Position numbers and translations under genes: made by a program. A stretch of 64,000 nt of DNA from the NCBI RefSeq assembly GCF_022376445.1, contig NW_025955067.1:62001-126000 (forward strand). The letters are read 5' to 3'. Positions within the stretch are counted from its first letter, which is position 1, and each line of letters opens with the position of its first letter. The notes beneath the pieces were generated by a model. It searched no databases, had not been told where the DNA came from, and saw nothing but the letters and a program-made list of their open reading frames with translations. Positions 33,393 through 44,126 of the stretch are shown here, piece by piece. The DNA is from Fomitopsis serialis (Eukaryota > Basidiomycota > Agaricomycetes > Polyporales > Fomitopsidaceae).

Positions 33393-35532
33393 TCACATAA
33401 CACTAGATATTAGCTCCACAGCTTGCGGCGACTGCAGCTTGATTGAGCACTGAAAGCGTGAAGGAGGACTAGCATAGATCTCATCAGTCGAAGTAATACA
33501 CCCTAACGATAATCTTACGTACCTCGTAAAACCTGACTCAAACGCCGCAGGTGGTGTGATCTCGTTGCCCATGTCATCACGGGCCTTGTCAATGTTCATG
33601 GTCGCCACAAGATTGGCCATCGCCAGCCAAACGCTGGTGTCCGCAAAGCGGCGACCGGGACAAATTCTAAGGCACAACCTAGCCTTGGATGTCAGAATAT
33701 GACTGCTTATATGCAGGTAATGCTGCACACAGCTCACCTTCGCCCGTAACCAAAAACGATGTTCCGAGGGTCCGTTCGTTCGGACTCCTCAATCGACAGC
33801 TCACAGAATCGTTCAGGGAGGAACAAGTCTGGCTCAGGGTAGTCTTCCGAGTCTCGTAGCACCAGCCTGACGAAGCGTTACGATTGCTGACGCGACCGGC
33901 ATCAACAATCGTACAACTGACCAGAGATTCGGGATGACGACGGTGCCCTTTGGGATATAGTATCCGCGATACTCATCGTCTTCGCTAGATGCATGGGAAC
34001 TGCCTATCATCTCGGTCAGTCAGGCATCGCAAGCCATATACGTGGTGGTGGCTCACCTAGCCTGGCGGGACAAGCCCAACTGTGCGAGAAGTCTGTCAAG
34101 CAAAAGCTATCAGACAACGTTCCTTGCCAAGGCGCACCGATATTACCCCTTGAGTACACACTCCAGATATGGAAGTGAATCCCTATCATCAAACGTCGGA
34201 AGTCTCTCACGACCAACTACGCGGTCCATCTCGTACTGTGCCTTTGTGCAGACCTCCGGATGTAGGACCATTGCCAGCACGAAACTCTGCAAAACGGTCT
34301 TCGTCTATGCCAGATATGAGCATTCAACAAGAGCACGCGCGATACGCATTACCGTATCTGCGCCAGCTAATGATAACAATGCAATCTTTGAAGACCATAA
34401 TCTCGTATGCTTGGGTAGCCAGCTCTCCCTTGTCCGAGTACTCCTTGATGAGCGTGCGTATGACCGACGATTTGCCGTCCTGTTCCGAATCAGTCACACT
34501 AGCACTACATACGGAAGTCTGTCTCACTGTGTCCGCAAGCGCATACGTCCGTACGTATGCCTCCTTCAGTGCAGCTCCCGCTTCTAATGCAAGGCGCTTC
34601 CATCCTGCTCCCGGAAGCCAGGCTGGAATATACTGTACTGTGTCGGGCCCGCTTCGGGTCAGACGTAGATCGGTCCATCAAGTGACTGTGCGGGCTCACA
34701 GAAGGGTATGAAGTCCACGACCGCGGTGCTGGGAGCAGAAGCGGCCATGATACCTGTGGCGGCTTTGTCAACGAGTTGCAGGTACTCGTCATCTGCGGAT
34801 ACGACGCTGTGCCCGTAAAGAATTTACAGCATCAGTGCGGCAGAGAAGCTGACATATCAGTCTGACATCAGCATAGTTGATCCACACGTCGCCCGGAGTA
34901 TGTGTGCCAGGCTAACTCACCGATGGAAGTGCTTCGGAAAGTTGCCGGGATGGTGTAGCAGTTCAGAGAGGAGAGTCCGGATCTCGCGGGTCTGCACGGG
35001 TACGAACTGAGCGAGAAACACCTTGTCGGAGAAGGGGGCCTGGATCCATCGACGCTGTTTCCGAAACTGCTGGCCATTGGGCATGAGCGCCATGTTTCCA
35101 TCCCAACCGATCCTACAATCAGACCGCGGCGAAAGATACGTGAGGTATGCATGTATCGCAAGGAGAACCGGATGGACGTGTCCGAACACTTCGCGCTCCG
35201 CTTCTCCAGGAGATCTCGCGCCGCTTTTGCGGAGTTCACGACCAACATCGGAGTGTTGAACGTCCGTAAGAATATCAGTTCACCTAGCGTGGACGAGTCA
35301 GTCGCAACACGACGCATCTTCATTTAGGCTTACCATAGACGTGTTTCCACTGGGCAAACCGCTTCTCAGGATACCCGAGAGGCATCTGGTGTGCGTTGCC
35401 TATGATCGGTAGCGGGCAAGGTCCTGGTGGGAGATAGCGCTGACTTGAATACCGCCGGTTCTGCGCTACATAGAATAGTACAAGGGTGACGAGCACCACA
35501 CCAAGAGCAAGGCTGAGGGAAGTTAGATTCAT
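33393..35532 (-). pseudogene. P450-8, cytochrome P450 with nonsense changes (beta-like)
   Basis: Almost the full length is present. The start at 35,532 gives [20 protein letters not shown], then [19 protein letters not shown]; then [89 protein letters not shown] with FGYGRR, and [11 protein letters not shown]. Several lesions are visible. TAA replaces the Glu codon just before ILYGHS (near 34,815). The ExxR exon, which should end AAG GAG GTA TAT CGG, reads AAG GGG TAA TAT CGG (near 34,150), losing the ExxR Glu and adding a stop. The exon before the 14-nt I-helix exon (34,353-34,366) has no clear donor, and the end of exon 2 is irregular. It ends at 33,393-33,395. Most likely a dead gene whose haem exon is still intact. 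Confidence 0.85.
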
Positions 35533-35892
35533 GCCTACTCGCGCAGCCCAAACGTTGAGTAGGGGCCCGGTTTCGGATGCACAACAGAGCACAAGGGTGC
35601 TTCGATGCCCGACGAGGTAATATCCGATGCATGCCATAAAGGATCGACCAGCGCTTTCAAGTTTATGCCGACGAGGATATCAACTTGAACTCAGTTTCAT
35701 TGAATATCTTCCGGCGACAATCATGAACCTCCGTAGATTCCCCGCCGCTCGCATATATGCAGAACTTATGGGCCTGAGCAACGGTATCATGAGCTTCGCG
35801 AGCAGGCTAGTAGCACCAGTGAACCTATGGTATGGAGAAGGACGACCGTTATCAACACGATATCCAGCGCGCAAATGCGCTATACGACCTAC

Positions 35893-36489
35893 CGGTGGAG
35901 GTGTTTCGCGATGTTGTCGGGATCACGAAGTAAGTTGGAGAGAAGAGTGCGCGTCTCGTAGATCTGCATAGACGCGGCCTGCGCGAGCCACGCCTTGTCG
36001 AAGAAGGGCCCTTGAATGTATCGGCGGTGCTTTCGAAAAGTATCGCCATAGCACATGATTCCAAAGTTCCCATCCCATCCTATGATTTGCTCGATAATCA
36101 ATACAGAATTGTTGAACCAGAAGAGGATGCGATGGCAGACTTACAGATCTATCGGTCTGGCTGAGTACGGTGCCGCATTCGCGAAGCTGTTTACAATCAA
36201 CGCCGGTGTAGTGAACCTTCGTAAGAAGATCAGGTCGCCTAGAGTTGACGGATTAGGTGACACTCAACGAGTTCAGCGGTATGAATGTAGACGTCCTTCC
36301 ATTGGGCGAACGTCTTCACTGGAAAATCATAGGGCATTTGATGTGCGTCACCGCTTAGCGCCAGCGGGCGAGGCTCCGGTAGGAGATGGGGACAGTAGGC
36401 AAGTGTGCGGGTTCGAGCTGCATGGAGGACCAGAACGGTGACTAGCGCCACGCCAAAGACAAGCCTGAGGTCAAGGGAGGTCAGTCCAT
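35893..36489 (-). pseudogene. P450-9, 5' fragment of a P450
   Basis: Only the first three exons remain, upstream of P450-8 and similar to it. Near the start the frame breaks (ATG GAC TGA; one base short of MxLTSLDLRLVFGVALVTVL). The hinge has decayed to LLPEPRPLALSGDAHQMP from [16 protein letters not shown]. Exon 2 (GDLIFLRRFTTPALIVNSF) has an in-frame deletion of roughly 14 residues removing most of the [11 protein letters not shown] stretch. Exon 3 (IGWDGNFGIMCYGDTFRKHR, to 35,893) is well kept. Everything beyond it, including ExxR and haem, is absent; the P450-8 promoter follows. It is a truncated tandem duplicate. Confidence 0.85.
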
Positions 36490-37909
36490 GTCAACGTCTA
36501 CAGTGCAGCAGTTGATCGTCCTCAGGCGGGGCTGATACATGCACCAGGCCTGTCCGCATGCGCAAGCATTGCCGCAGTCCGTCATCATGTGAGAATCATC
36601 CTCCGAACCTTGATTACCCTGATACGCGCGCAAGTCAGGAAACTGAGCAATCTTTCAAACTCTGGGAGATGATGAGCGGAGCGAAGGTGCTAACCCAGAA
36701 CCTTGTTCTCTGCGAATTGGAAGGTCTAAGTCCCTGTTTGCGAATTGCGACTCATGGCCTGGCGTGCAGGCGTCCGCGGGACGACGCATTTAGTTTTGTG
36801 ATGTGACGCACCTTCGGGTCGCGAGTACTACTCGGAGACGCGGCGTACATGAACACGAGGACTATAGGACTCCTCTTCGCAACCTCTTCGTGCTTGATAA
36901 TCAGAAGATGTCACCCACTGAGTCCCAAGCCGATCAAACATTGTTAAGTGACACGAAATACGTCAAGCTTCATGGGGTGGGTCTTGTCCAGGCTGTACAT
37001 GCTATAGCAAGTCTGAGTCAGATACGGCACGAATACACCCCCGACCATGCCACGTACCTAACGCTGTCGAGGATTTGCAACATTTAGGACCAAGACATAC
37101 GCCTTTCCATTATTACCGATCGAAGTCCTGGTAGAGACCTCCGTGAGCATATCCAGGCGGTCGCCTCACGAGTCCTTATGCGTGGAATTCGCACGAGCTT
37201 GCGAGGCAAATCCTTTCAGGGGAGCAGACCGGCGCAGACACGTCTGAGCTCGTGTATCCCTATAATTAGCCGCAACAGTCAGTAACAACAACTCGCACAA
37301 GATATCTGTATGCGAACATACCGTCAAGTGAACACCATGCAACAGCTATTGACCGGTGAACTTGATCATTACAGACCTTCGGGATGTCCCAGCCGTCACG
37401 GTGATGAATCATAGCTAGCCATCGGAGGAGCCGCAGCAGAAGCAGAAGTCCCAGGCTGTTCCAGGTGGTCAGGCGGTCAAGACAATTGTCGTCATAAACC
37501 TTCTACTTCTCTCATCGATCCACGAGTTCGCTCCTTGTTCGCTCCTATATATGCTCTATCGCTGGCGCCTATGATCCTCCGAGACTTTTGAGTTGTGCTA
37601 GTCGTGCATATGTGTTTGTGCGTGAGTCCGAGAAGAGAACGATGGCGAGTATATGTGAAGTCGACGAAGTGTCAGTGAGAGGTAGGAAGTAGCACTGAAT
37701 CGAGCCCTCGGCGAGCGACGTTGAATCAAAGCGCCTGTTACGTACTGTCACAACAGGTGCTGCGTGACGAGTCGCGAACGTGACACATTTCACCTGCTTC
37801 AAGTTCCCGTCTTCGTCTTCCTCGCATCGCCTCGAGGCGACGGTAAGTAGAGATAAAGGTACGCATGTGAGGGTCATCGGCGCCCAACACCGCGTGAATC
37901 ACCCCAGAG
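36490..37909. other. Intergenic
   Basis: About 36,500-36,560 resembles the region upstream of P450-2 (shared CGGGGCTGATAC and CCTGTCCG). The 24-bp repeat of 29,280 recurs at 37,763-37,786. A minus-strand frame at 37,569-37,877 has no recognisable domain. The zinc-finger promoter lies at the end. Confidence 0.5.
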
Positions 37910-38858
37910 ATGGTTTACTGTAGTCGCTGTGCCCGGTACTTCGTAAACGAGCATGCGCTCGAGCAGCACCAGGACGACTCCAGTCAACACAACATCTGCC
38001 ACGACTGCGACAAGGATTTTGCGACGTATCATGGATTGAAGCAGCACTGGATCAATGCTCGGAGGCATCACTATTGCCAGGATTGCGACGAGCACTTCGA
38101 TGACGAGGACGAGCTCGAGGCGCATTACGAAGACTCGCATTTCTACTGTGAGCCATGCAACAAGGTGAATCCGAGTGTGATGTTTGGGCGACCGCACAAC
38201 TCACCATTAATATCATCCACTTCCGGCCACAGTTGTTCGACTCCGCACATGGCCTGCATGCACACAACCGTCAGTCGCACCACTACTGCCCCGACTGCCG
38301 CCGCCTCTTCCAGAACGCGAACAATCTCCAGCACCACCTCCGCTCGACCCTGCACGCAGGCTCGACTGTGCCCTGCCCGGGCAAGAAGTGCAAGAAGATA
38401 TTCGTTAGCGGCGCCGCGCTCATCCTCCACCTCGAGTCCGGCACCTGCCCCTCCCGCATCACCCGCGAGCAGGTCAACCGCGTCGCTGCCAAATACGACA
38501 AGCAGCACGTCATCACGAACCCCGCACGCATGATCGCGTACGGCGAGAGCGGCGCAGGGCAGTCGGTCACGACGTGGGCGACGGAGCGCGCCTGGAACGG
38601 GGACCGCTACGAGTGCTTCCTGTGCCACCGCGAGTATCGCACGCTCGCGGCGCTCAACCAGCACCTCGCGAGTCCCGCCCACGAGGAGAAGATGTACCGC
38701 TGCCCCCGCGGCTACTCGGGCTGCGGCGCGGAGTTCAAACGCTGAGCGCGCTGTGCCAGCACGTCGAGAGCGAGCAGTGCAACATCCGCAGGTTCAACAG
38801 CAAGGTGCAGGACTATCTCGGCGACCTGACGAGCAACATGAAGCGGCTCCGCCTCTGA
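37910..38858 (+). CDS. C2H2 zinc-finger protein (frameshifted near C-terminus)
   Basis: Nucleic-acid-binding protein, possibly a regulator. Exon 1 is 37,910-38,164; an intron to 38,232 joins CEPCNK to LFDSAHGLHAH; exon 2 continues from 38,233. About eight finger-like units follow one another: CSRCARYF...H, CHDCDKDF...H, CQDCDEHF...H, CEPCNKLF...H, CPDCRRLF...H, CPGKKCKKIF...H, CFLCHREY...H and CPRGYSGCGAEF...H. As read, the frame stops at 38,743-38,745 after AEFKR. One base more in the AAA at 38,737-38,740 would give FKTLSALCQHVESEQC and carry on to the stop at 38,858. This suggests a homopolymer error or a very recent deletion. No other domain is seen. Similar all-finger proteins are common in basidiomycete genomes and are not specific cluster regulators. 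Confidence 0.85.
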
Positions 38859-39483
38859 GCGAACACGCGCTCGAGATCGCCTGTCCTGGCAGTGTCTCGC
38901 CGTCCTGGTGGTGCTCACCCTTGTACGATACGATCCGCATGCGGCGATTGGTTCGGGTGCTCCTCCAGTCGCCTGTCTCTGAGCAGCCATCTGGAAGAGC
39001 ACTCGACAATCGTGTTTCTTATCCGTCATTCTGCTTGTCTCCCTCGCGTTACAACTTCGCCGTATAAGCATGTAGCTGTTCTTGAAGCTTGACCTCTCGA
39101 GCATCCCATGGACTGATCTGATCGACTATGCTTGCGCAACGGACGTATTGCAGAATCAAGCTCTTGTTCTATTACCATGCACTATACTCTGTTCTTAAGT
39201 CATACATACATCAATGGAGAATACAGCACTCGCCTTGAATTGTCGTCGCAAGTCGACGTCAACTATACAGGGTACAGCTCCAGCCTGACCGCGCATCACG
39301 AGCCAGAGAGTATGCGTGCAACTCATACATGTACAGTCTGATGCTCACACGGTGCGCAGGTTATTGCATAAGTTAACAACGTACACACAAGAGTGTCGGG
39401 CACTAGAACAAACTCCACATGCGCACTCTGCACGTAGTTCACTGTCTCTGCGGGCCCTTCGGCAACGCACGTGGCACCCGTCT
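38859..39483. other. Intergenic, nothing recognised
   Basis: About 0.6 kb between the zinc-finger gene and the P450-10 3' end, which converge. No feature was identified. Confidence 0.5.
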
Positions 39484-41722
39484 TCACGCATCGTGGTTAT
39501 CCAATATCATCTGCCGCATCTTCTCCGAGCGTGGACGAATGTCGCACACGAAGGGCTCCGGGTGGCTACGTGTCAAACTCAGCTCAGACTGCACCCCGCT
39601 CCGCGACACAAGCTGAACGACGTACGCAACAGATCCCGAGAGGATGGCGGGGTTCGGGGTGATCTCCCTCCCCTCCGCGTCGCGCGCTTTTCGGATATCC
39701 ATCGCAGCCGCCAGTCGGCAATAGCGAACCACACGTTCTCGTCCGCCAGATGCTGGCCGGGACAGATCCTGAGAGACGAGTCAACCGGAGCACACGGAGC
39801 GCGGATCCTGGGGCCACCGACCTTCTGCCGAAGCCAAAGAGGAGCTGTTTCGGGTCCCAGAGCTCGGGCGACTCGCTCTCGTCGAGCTCGAGATACCTCT
39901 CGGGCCGGAACTCCTCTGGGTCGTCGTAGAACTGAGTGTCGCGCGTCATGGCCCTTGCGAAGGATGAGTCGCGACGATATGATGCGTCGGCGTGACTGGA
40001 CGCACCATATGTTGGTGATCACCATAGTCCCTTTGGGGACGTGGTATCCCCGATACACGTCGTCCTCAGTCGTGCAGTGTGGCACCCCTACAGGTCACAA
40101 GGCGTGAGTCTCAGACGTGTGTGGTCCCGGGCCCGGTGCGTACCTAAGGGCGCCGCGGGCTGCATCCTAACAAGCAGTCGTTCGAGTCATTACAGACAGT
40201 CGTCTAGATGGACAAACGGACTCGTACCGATACACTTCTCGCAGCACGCACTCCAGATACGTGAGCGAAGGCCTGTCGTCGAAGTCGGGTAGCCGGGAGT
40301 CGCCGACGACGCTATCTATCTCATTGTGGATCCTTCGCAAGACCTCCGGATGCAAAACCATCTCCAGGACGAACATGAGGACCACGGTCAATGTCTGGCG
40401 AGGTCAAAGTCAGTGTCACCATACCATCTATGCCCGAAGGCAAAGTCACTAACTGTGTCTGAGCCGCCTGCGCAAGTTGTACTTACATGAGACAGTTATC
40501 CCGGGCTCAGAGGAAAGCATAGACTAACCGACATACAGCGCGCCCGCAGCGCCCTTGATCTGCGCCTCGTCCTCCTCGTCAGCAGCCGCTCGCGAGGTGA
40601 CTTCTATCAACGACCTCGTCAAGGACGCCTTCGCGGTCCCGGGGCCTGGGTCAGAGGTCCGTCAACAATGCCGAACGAAACGGAACAGCGCATGAACCAC
40701 CATCTCTCCTTCACCTGCATATACGGAACGTCCTCCAGCGCGCGGATCGCCGCGCGTGCGCGCGCCGCAGACTGCTTGAACTGGCTCCCGGGAACCACGA
40801 CGGCAGATGGCGCACTGGTAGGAGGCATTCGGTCACGACCGCAGTCACGGTGCTCGCGCGTGGACTCACTCACATGCGGGGAAGAAGTCGACCATGCGCT
40901 TCCGGCAGCCGCGCCCTCCATGACCTCACTCAAGCCCTTCTCGATCGTGCGGATGAACTCGTCGTCCGTCGTCTCGATGCTATGGCCGTACGCATTTCGA
41001 GGACGATCGCCGCCACGTACCTGCGCATACACCGTCAGCGCGCTACCGACTACGAAACACTGGACGGGCGTACCGCTTCATATGGTGTCTGTAGTCGGCG
41101 GGGTCCTGGATGATGTCGTAGAGCATCCGGTCCGCTTCCTGGCGCTGGAGCGGGTGGTAACTGTCCAGCGCGGTTCGGGCGATCAGGGAGTGCTGGTACC
41201 ACTTCCTGTGGAGCTTCCACACGTCGTCGTACATCCTGAACGCGCTTCCGGCCGTCCAGCCCACGCTGCCCGGTCCGACGATGAGACTCGCGGCCCGACG
41301 GAGGCCAGTAGTGGACTCACAGCTCGGTGTCGGTCATGTACGTGAACGGCGGGCGTCCGGAGTACCGGAGCCCCCTCTTCTCGATGAGGTCGAACGCGGC
41401 TTGGGAGGAGTTCAGGATCAGGAGCGGGCGCTGGAAGGCCTTCGCAAAGATGATGTCGCCTGCGCTGACCGTATAAGTCGCGGCTACGTGAAGTGAAGAT
41501 CGTCAGACACTGACCGTACTCTGCGCCCCATTCCGTGAACGTCTTCTGCTGTTCGGCCGCCGGAAGCTGGTGGATATTACCGAGGAAGGGCAGCGGTCTG
41601 GGGCCCGGAGGGAGTCGCTGGCGGCTGCGCCTAGTGAAGAAAGCATCGAAAACGACTAGCGCAGCAATGAGCGCGACGAGCGCTGTCACGATAGACGTTG
41701 CGAAAGGTAATGTCTTGTCCAT
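39484..41722 (-). pseudogene. P450-10, divergent GC-rich P450 with several frameshifts
   Basis: Distant alpha-group P450, richer in G+C than the neighbouring P450s. The start at 41,722 gives MDKTLPFATSIVTALVALIA, an anchor, and [19 protein letters not shown]. Then GDIIFAKAFQRPLLILNSS, VGWTAGSAFRMYDDVWKLHR, AYGHSIETTDDEFIRTIEKG, FKQSAARARAAIRALEDVPY, a 14-nt exon at 40,454-40,467 (GGSDT), EVYR of ExxR (about 40,235), FRPERYLEL with FGFGRR, and ICPGQHLADENVW, with Gln where relatives have Arg/Tyr. It ends in RPRSEKMRQMILDNHDA. At least four single-base deletions are needed to explain the frame: near 40,995, 40,895, 40,783 and 39,710. Every exon is otherwise present with good splice sites. Call it a pseudogene only if the deletions are confirmed. 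Confidence 0.8.
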
Positions 41723-44126
41723 GCTTCGACAGGACGTGCACCGAGGGTGAATGCGCGTGCTGACTTCCCGCCAGCGAGCTTTTATCTGACTCTGTACAGG
41801 AGCTCCTTACGACGGAGAGTACGGCATACATGCAGCTAAAAAGAGTTAGCCTCGGGCACTACTCACTGGCGACGTCACCCGCGCAGCATCGAGACAATAA
41901 GTAACAAGGATGAATCAAACATGTGTGGCCCATCTGCATACTCACTTCTCGCCAGAAGGCGGTGGAGCTGTATTCCACTTTAATGTGACTTGGCATCCTG
42001 ACAGAAGATTCCATCGTAGAATTGGGCTACGATACAAGTCCATCACAGACCATTCCTGACCAGCACTTGAACGCAGAACCGGTCGCGTCTGACAACGAGG
42101 ACATGTGCACTGCCGACATAGACGGAATTGATACGACCCCATTTCGCTTGTATGAAGGGTAGGTGTCATTACGTTGAGTACAGCAAACGGCATGAGGGCG
42201 CCTCACCTTCCCGAAGCACTTTCGTCATTCCGATGCGCTCGAACGACGGAGAGGTGCATCTTCGCTCCATCCGCATTGTCTCGCATTGGTTGCGATCAGC
42301 GGGTGTTCGCCATCGAATCCGAATGATCAGTGGATGAGATGCAGAAGCACCCCGTTATTGTTGCGGGCGGAGGAAGACAAGACAGCAGCTGTCGCACGAT
42401 TCCGCGGACGTCGGCTCCGCAGCAGCGTTATGAAGACCTCGAAAAATGAAGTTGGCGTTGCTCCACTTCAAGCATGAAACCTTATTCCAAAAGTCCAAAA
42501 AGGGAACATCCCAGCGGGCGCGTTGCCAGCATTGTGTGGCTGAATGGAAGCCCCTTCTCCTCTCCTCCCCCACCGGAGATCGCACGGGCCGTCGCGCTGC
42601 CCCCTGTGCGGCAAGTCCTGGATGGCCACCCGTCCAGTAGATCCACAACCCGGAAGAACCGGGAAGTTCAGAGGCTCGTTGTTCAGCTTATTGAACTCAC
42701 CGTACGTTTCTCGTCTCCAGAGTCGTCACAGACTGTACTGTGTAAGCACATGGGCATATATGCGCGGCTGCATCGCAATCCACCGGTGAACGTTTGAACG
42801 AAGGATTGCGCGGCGACGCGTTCAGTCTGAGTCAAGGATCTGGTGATCGACACCGCGGCAGGTACTCCGAGGCTCGTGTTGGACCCGCGTTTAAGTTGTG
42901 GGAAGCTGTAGCAGCTGTGGCTTTTCGACAACTGGATGCATGGAGCTTGGGCAGAAGGGGCAGACGCGACGCCAGTGCAAGTCTCTTTCTTTCTTTCTCC
43001 GTAACTACTGGTTACGTAACATCGTTGCGCGACCCCGTGACTGCATACAACGCGTCGCGCCCGGCGCCACGCACACTGTACGCCGACTCATCGGCATGCA
43101 TAAGTATATGCGCACATACGCGACCAGCTCGCAGTTGCACAAACGGTCACAGCCTCTCTTCCCCACCATCCAGCCGCACCAACTCCATACCCTCGTCCAG
43201 TACACCAACCGCTCTAGCCAACGACTCGTGTGCACCCGCGGCTCCTATATCAGGTACGACTTGTCGTACCCAAGGTGCGACAGTGGCGCGGGCCATCGGT
43301 CTCAAAATGTCCTTGCAGCATCAGCAGGCCAACCACGCAGCGTCAAACGCGAGCAACATCTGGAAGCGCGTGGAGACGGCCGGCGCGCAGCTCGGCGTCT
43401 CGAACAGCGGGCTCGCGACTTGATTATCCCAGAAAGCCGATGGTCCAGGCCGGGAGATGGCGGAATGCGGAGGCAATGTCGCAGGAAGTCGTGAGCCGAT
43501 CGCGACGTTCCGGTGTGTGCAGATCATGAGCAAGAGCTGGACACGCAGCTACTCAACAGAATACACTTACACAGGCTCCGATCCCTTAAAGCTCTCATGG
43601 GACCATTCAGAAGCTAGGAGAGAAGCCGTCCCCGTCAGTAAGAGACGACCAGCACGGTACGACCCGAGGCGCAGGCGCCGTTAGAGGTGATTTCGCCCTC
43701 AGTCCCCTGTACCGAGTTACAGCCTTTTATTCAGCCGTAGACGAGTACTCACGACTGCATACCTAAGGAAAGTATTCTAAGCATCTGGATGTCGATGAGA
43801 ACGAAGACGTACCGCAATGCCGACTGCGTAGTTCGATGCCGCATATCCTACTCCAGAGCGAGCGGACTGACTCCGAACCTAACTTGTTAGTAACTGGTGC
43901 CTATCGCAAGCCATCGGCCTGCGAGGGGCGCGGCATCTGCATCACCAAAGTGGATAGAACGTTATAGCGGGCACAGTGTACTTGCGTGAGCATCTCCACC
44001 ACCACTTCTATGTATACAATGCAATACGTTCACCATAAACACACGCCTCAGCTTGCCTCCCCGCCCCATCAGCCAGCACGGACCTCACACACATACCGGA
44101 AGTCCCGGTTCTGTATATCCGTGAGG
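41723..44126. other. Intergenic, one possible small ORF
   Basis: No clear gene over 2.4 kb. A short plus-strand reading at 43,303-43,423 (MSLQHQQANHAASN, then IWKRVETAGAQLGVSNSGLA, stop) has a faint echo at about 56,130-56,190 (AIAEHISKRVEKAGVP, stop). A TTTCTTTCTTTC run lies near 42,990. Confidence 0.45.

Noticed and set aside
37569..37877. 102-codon minus ORF upstream of the zinc-finger gene
   Set aside because: No domain, no splice context and no duplicate.
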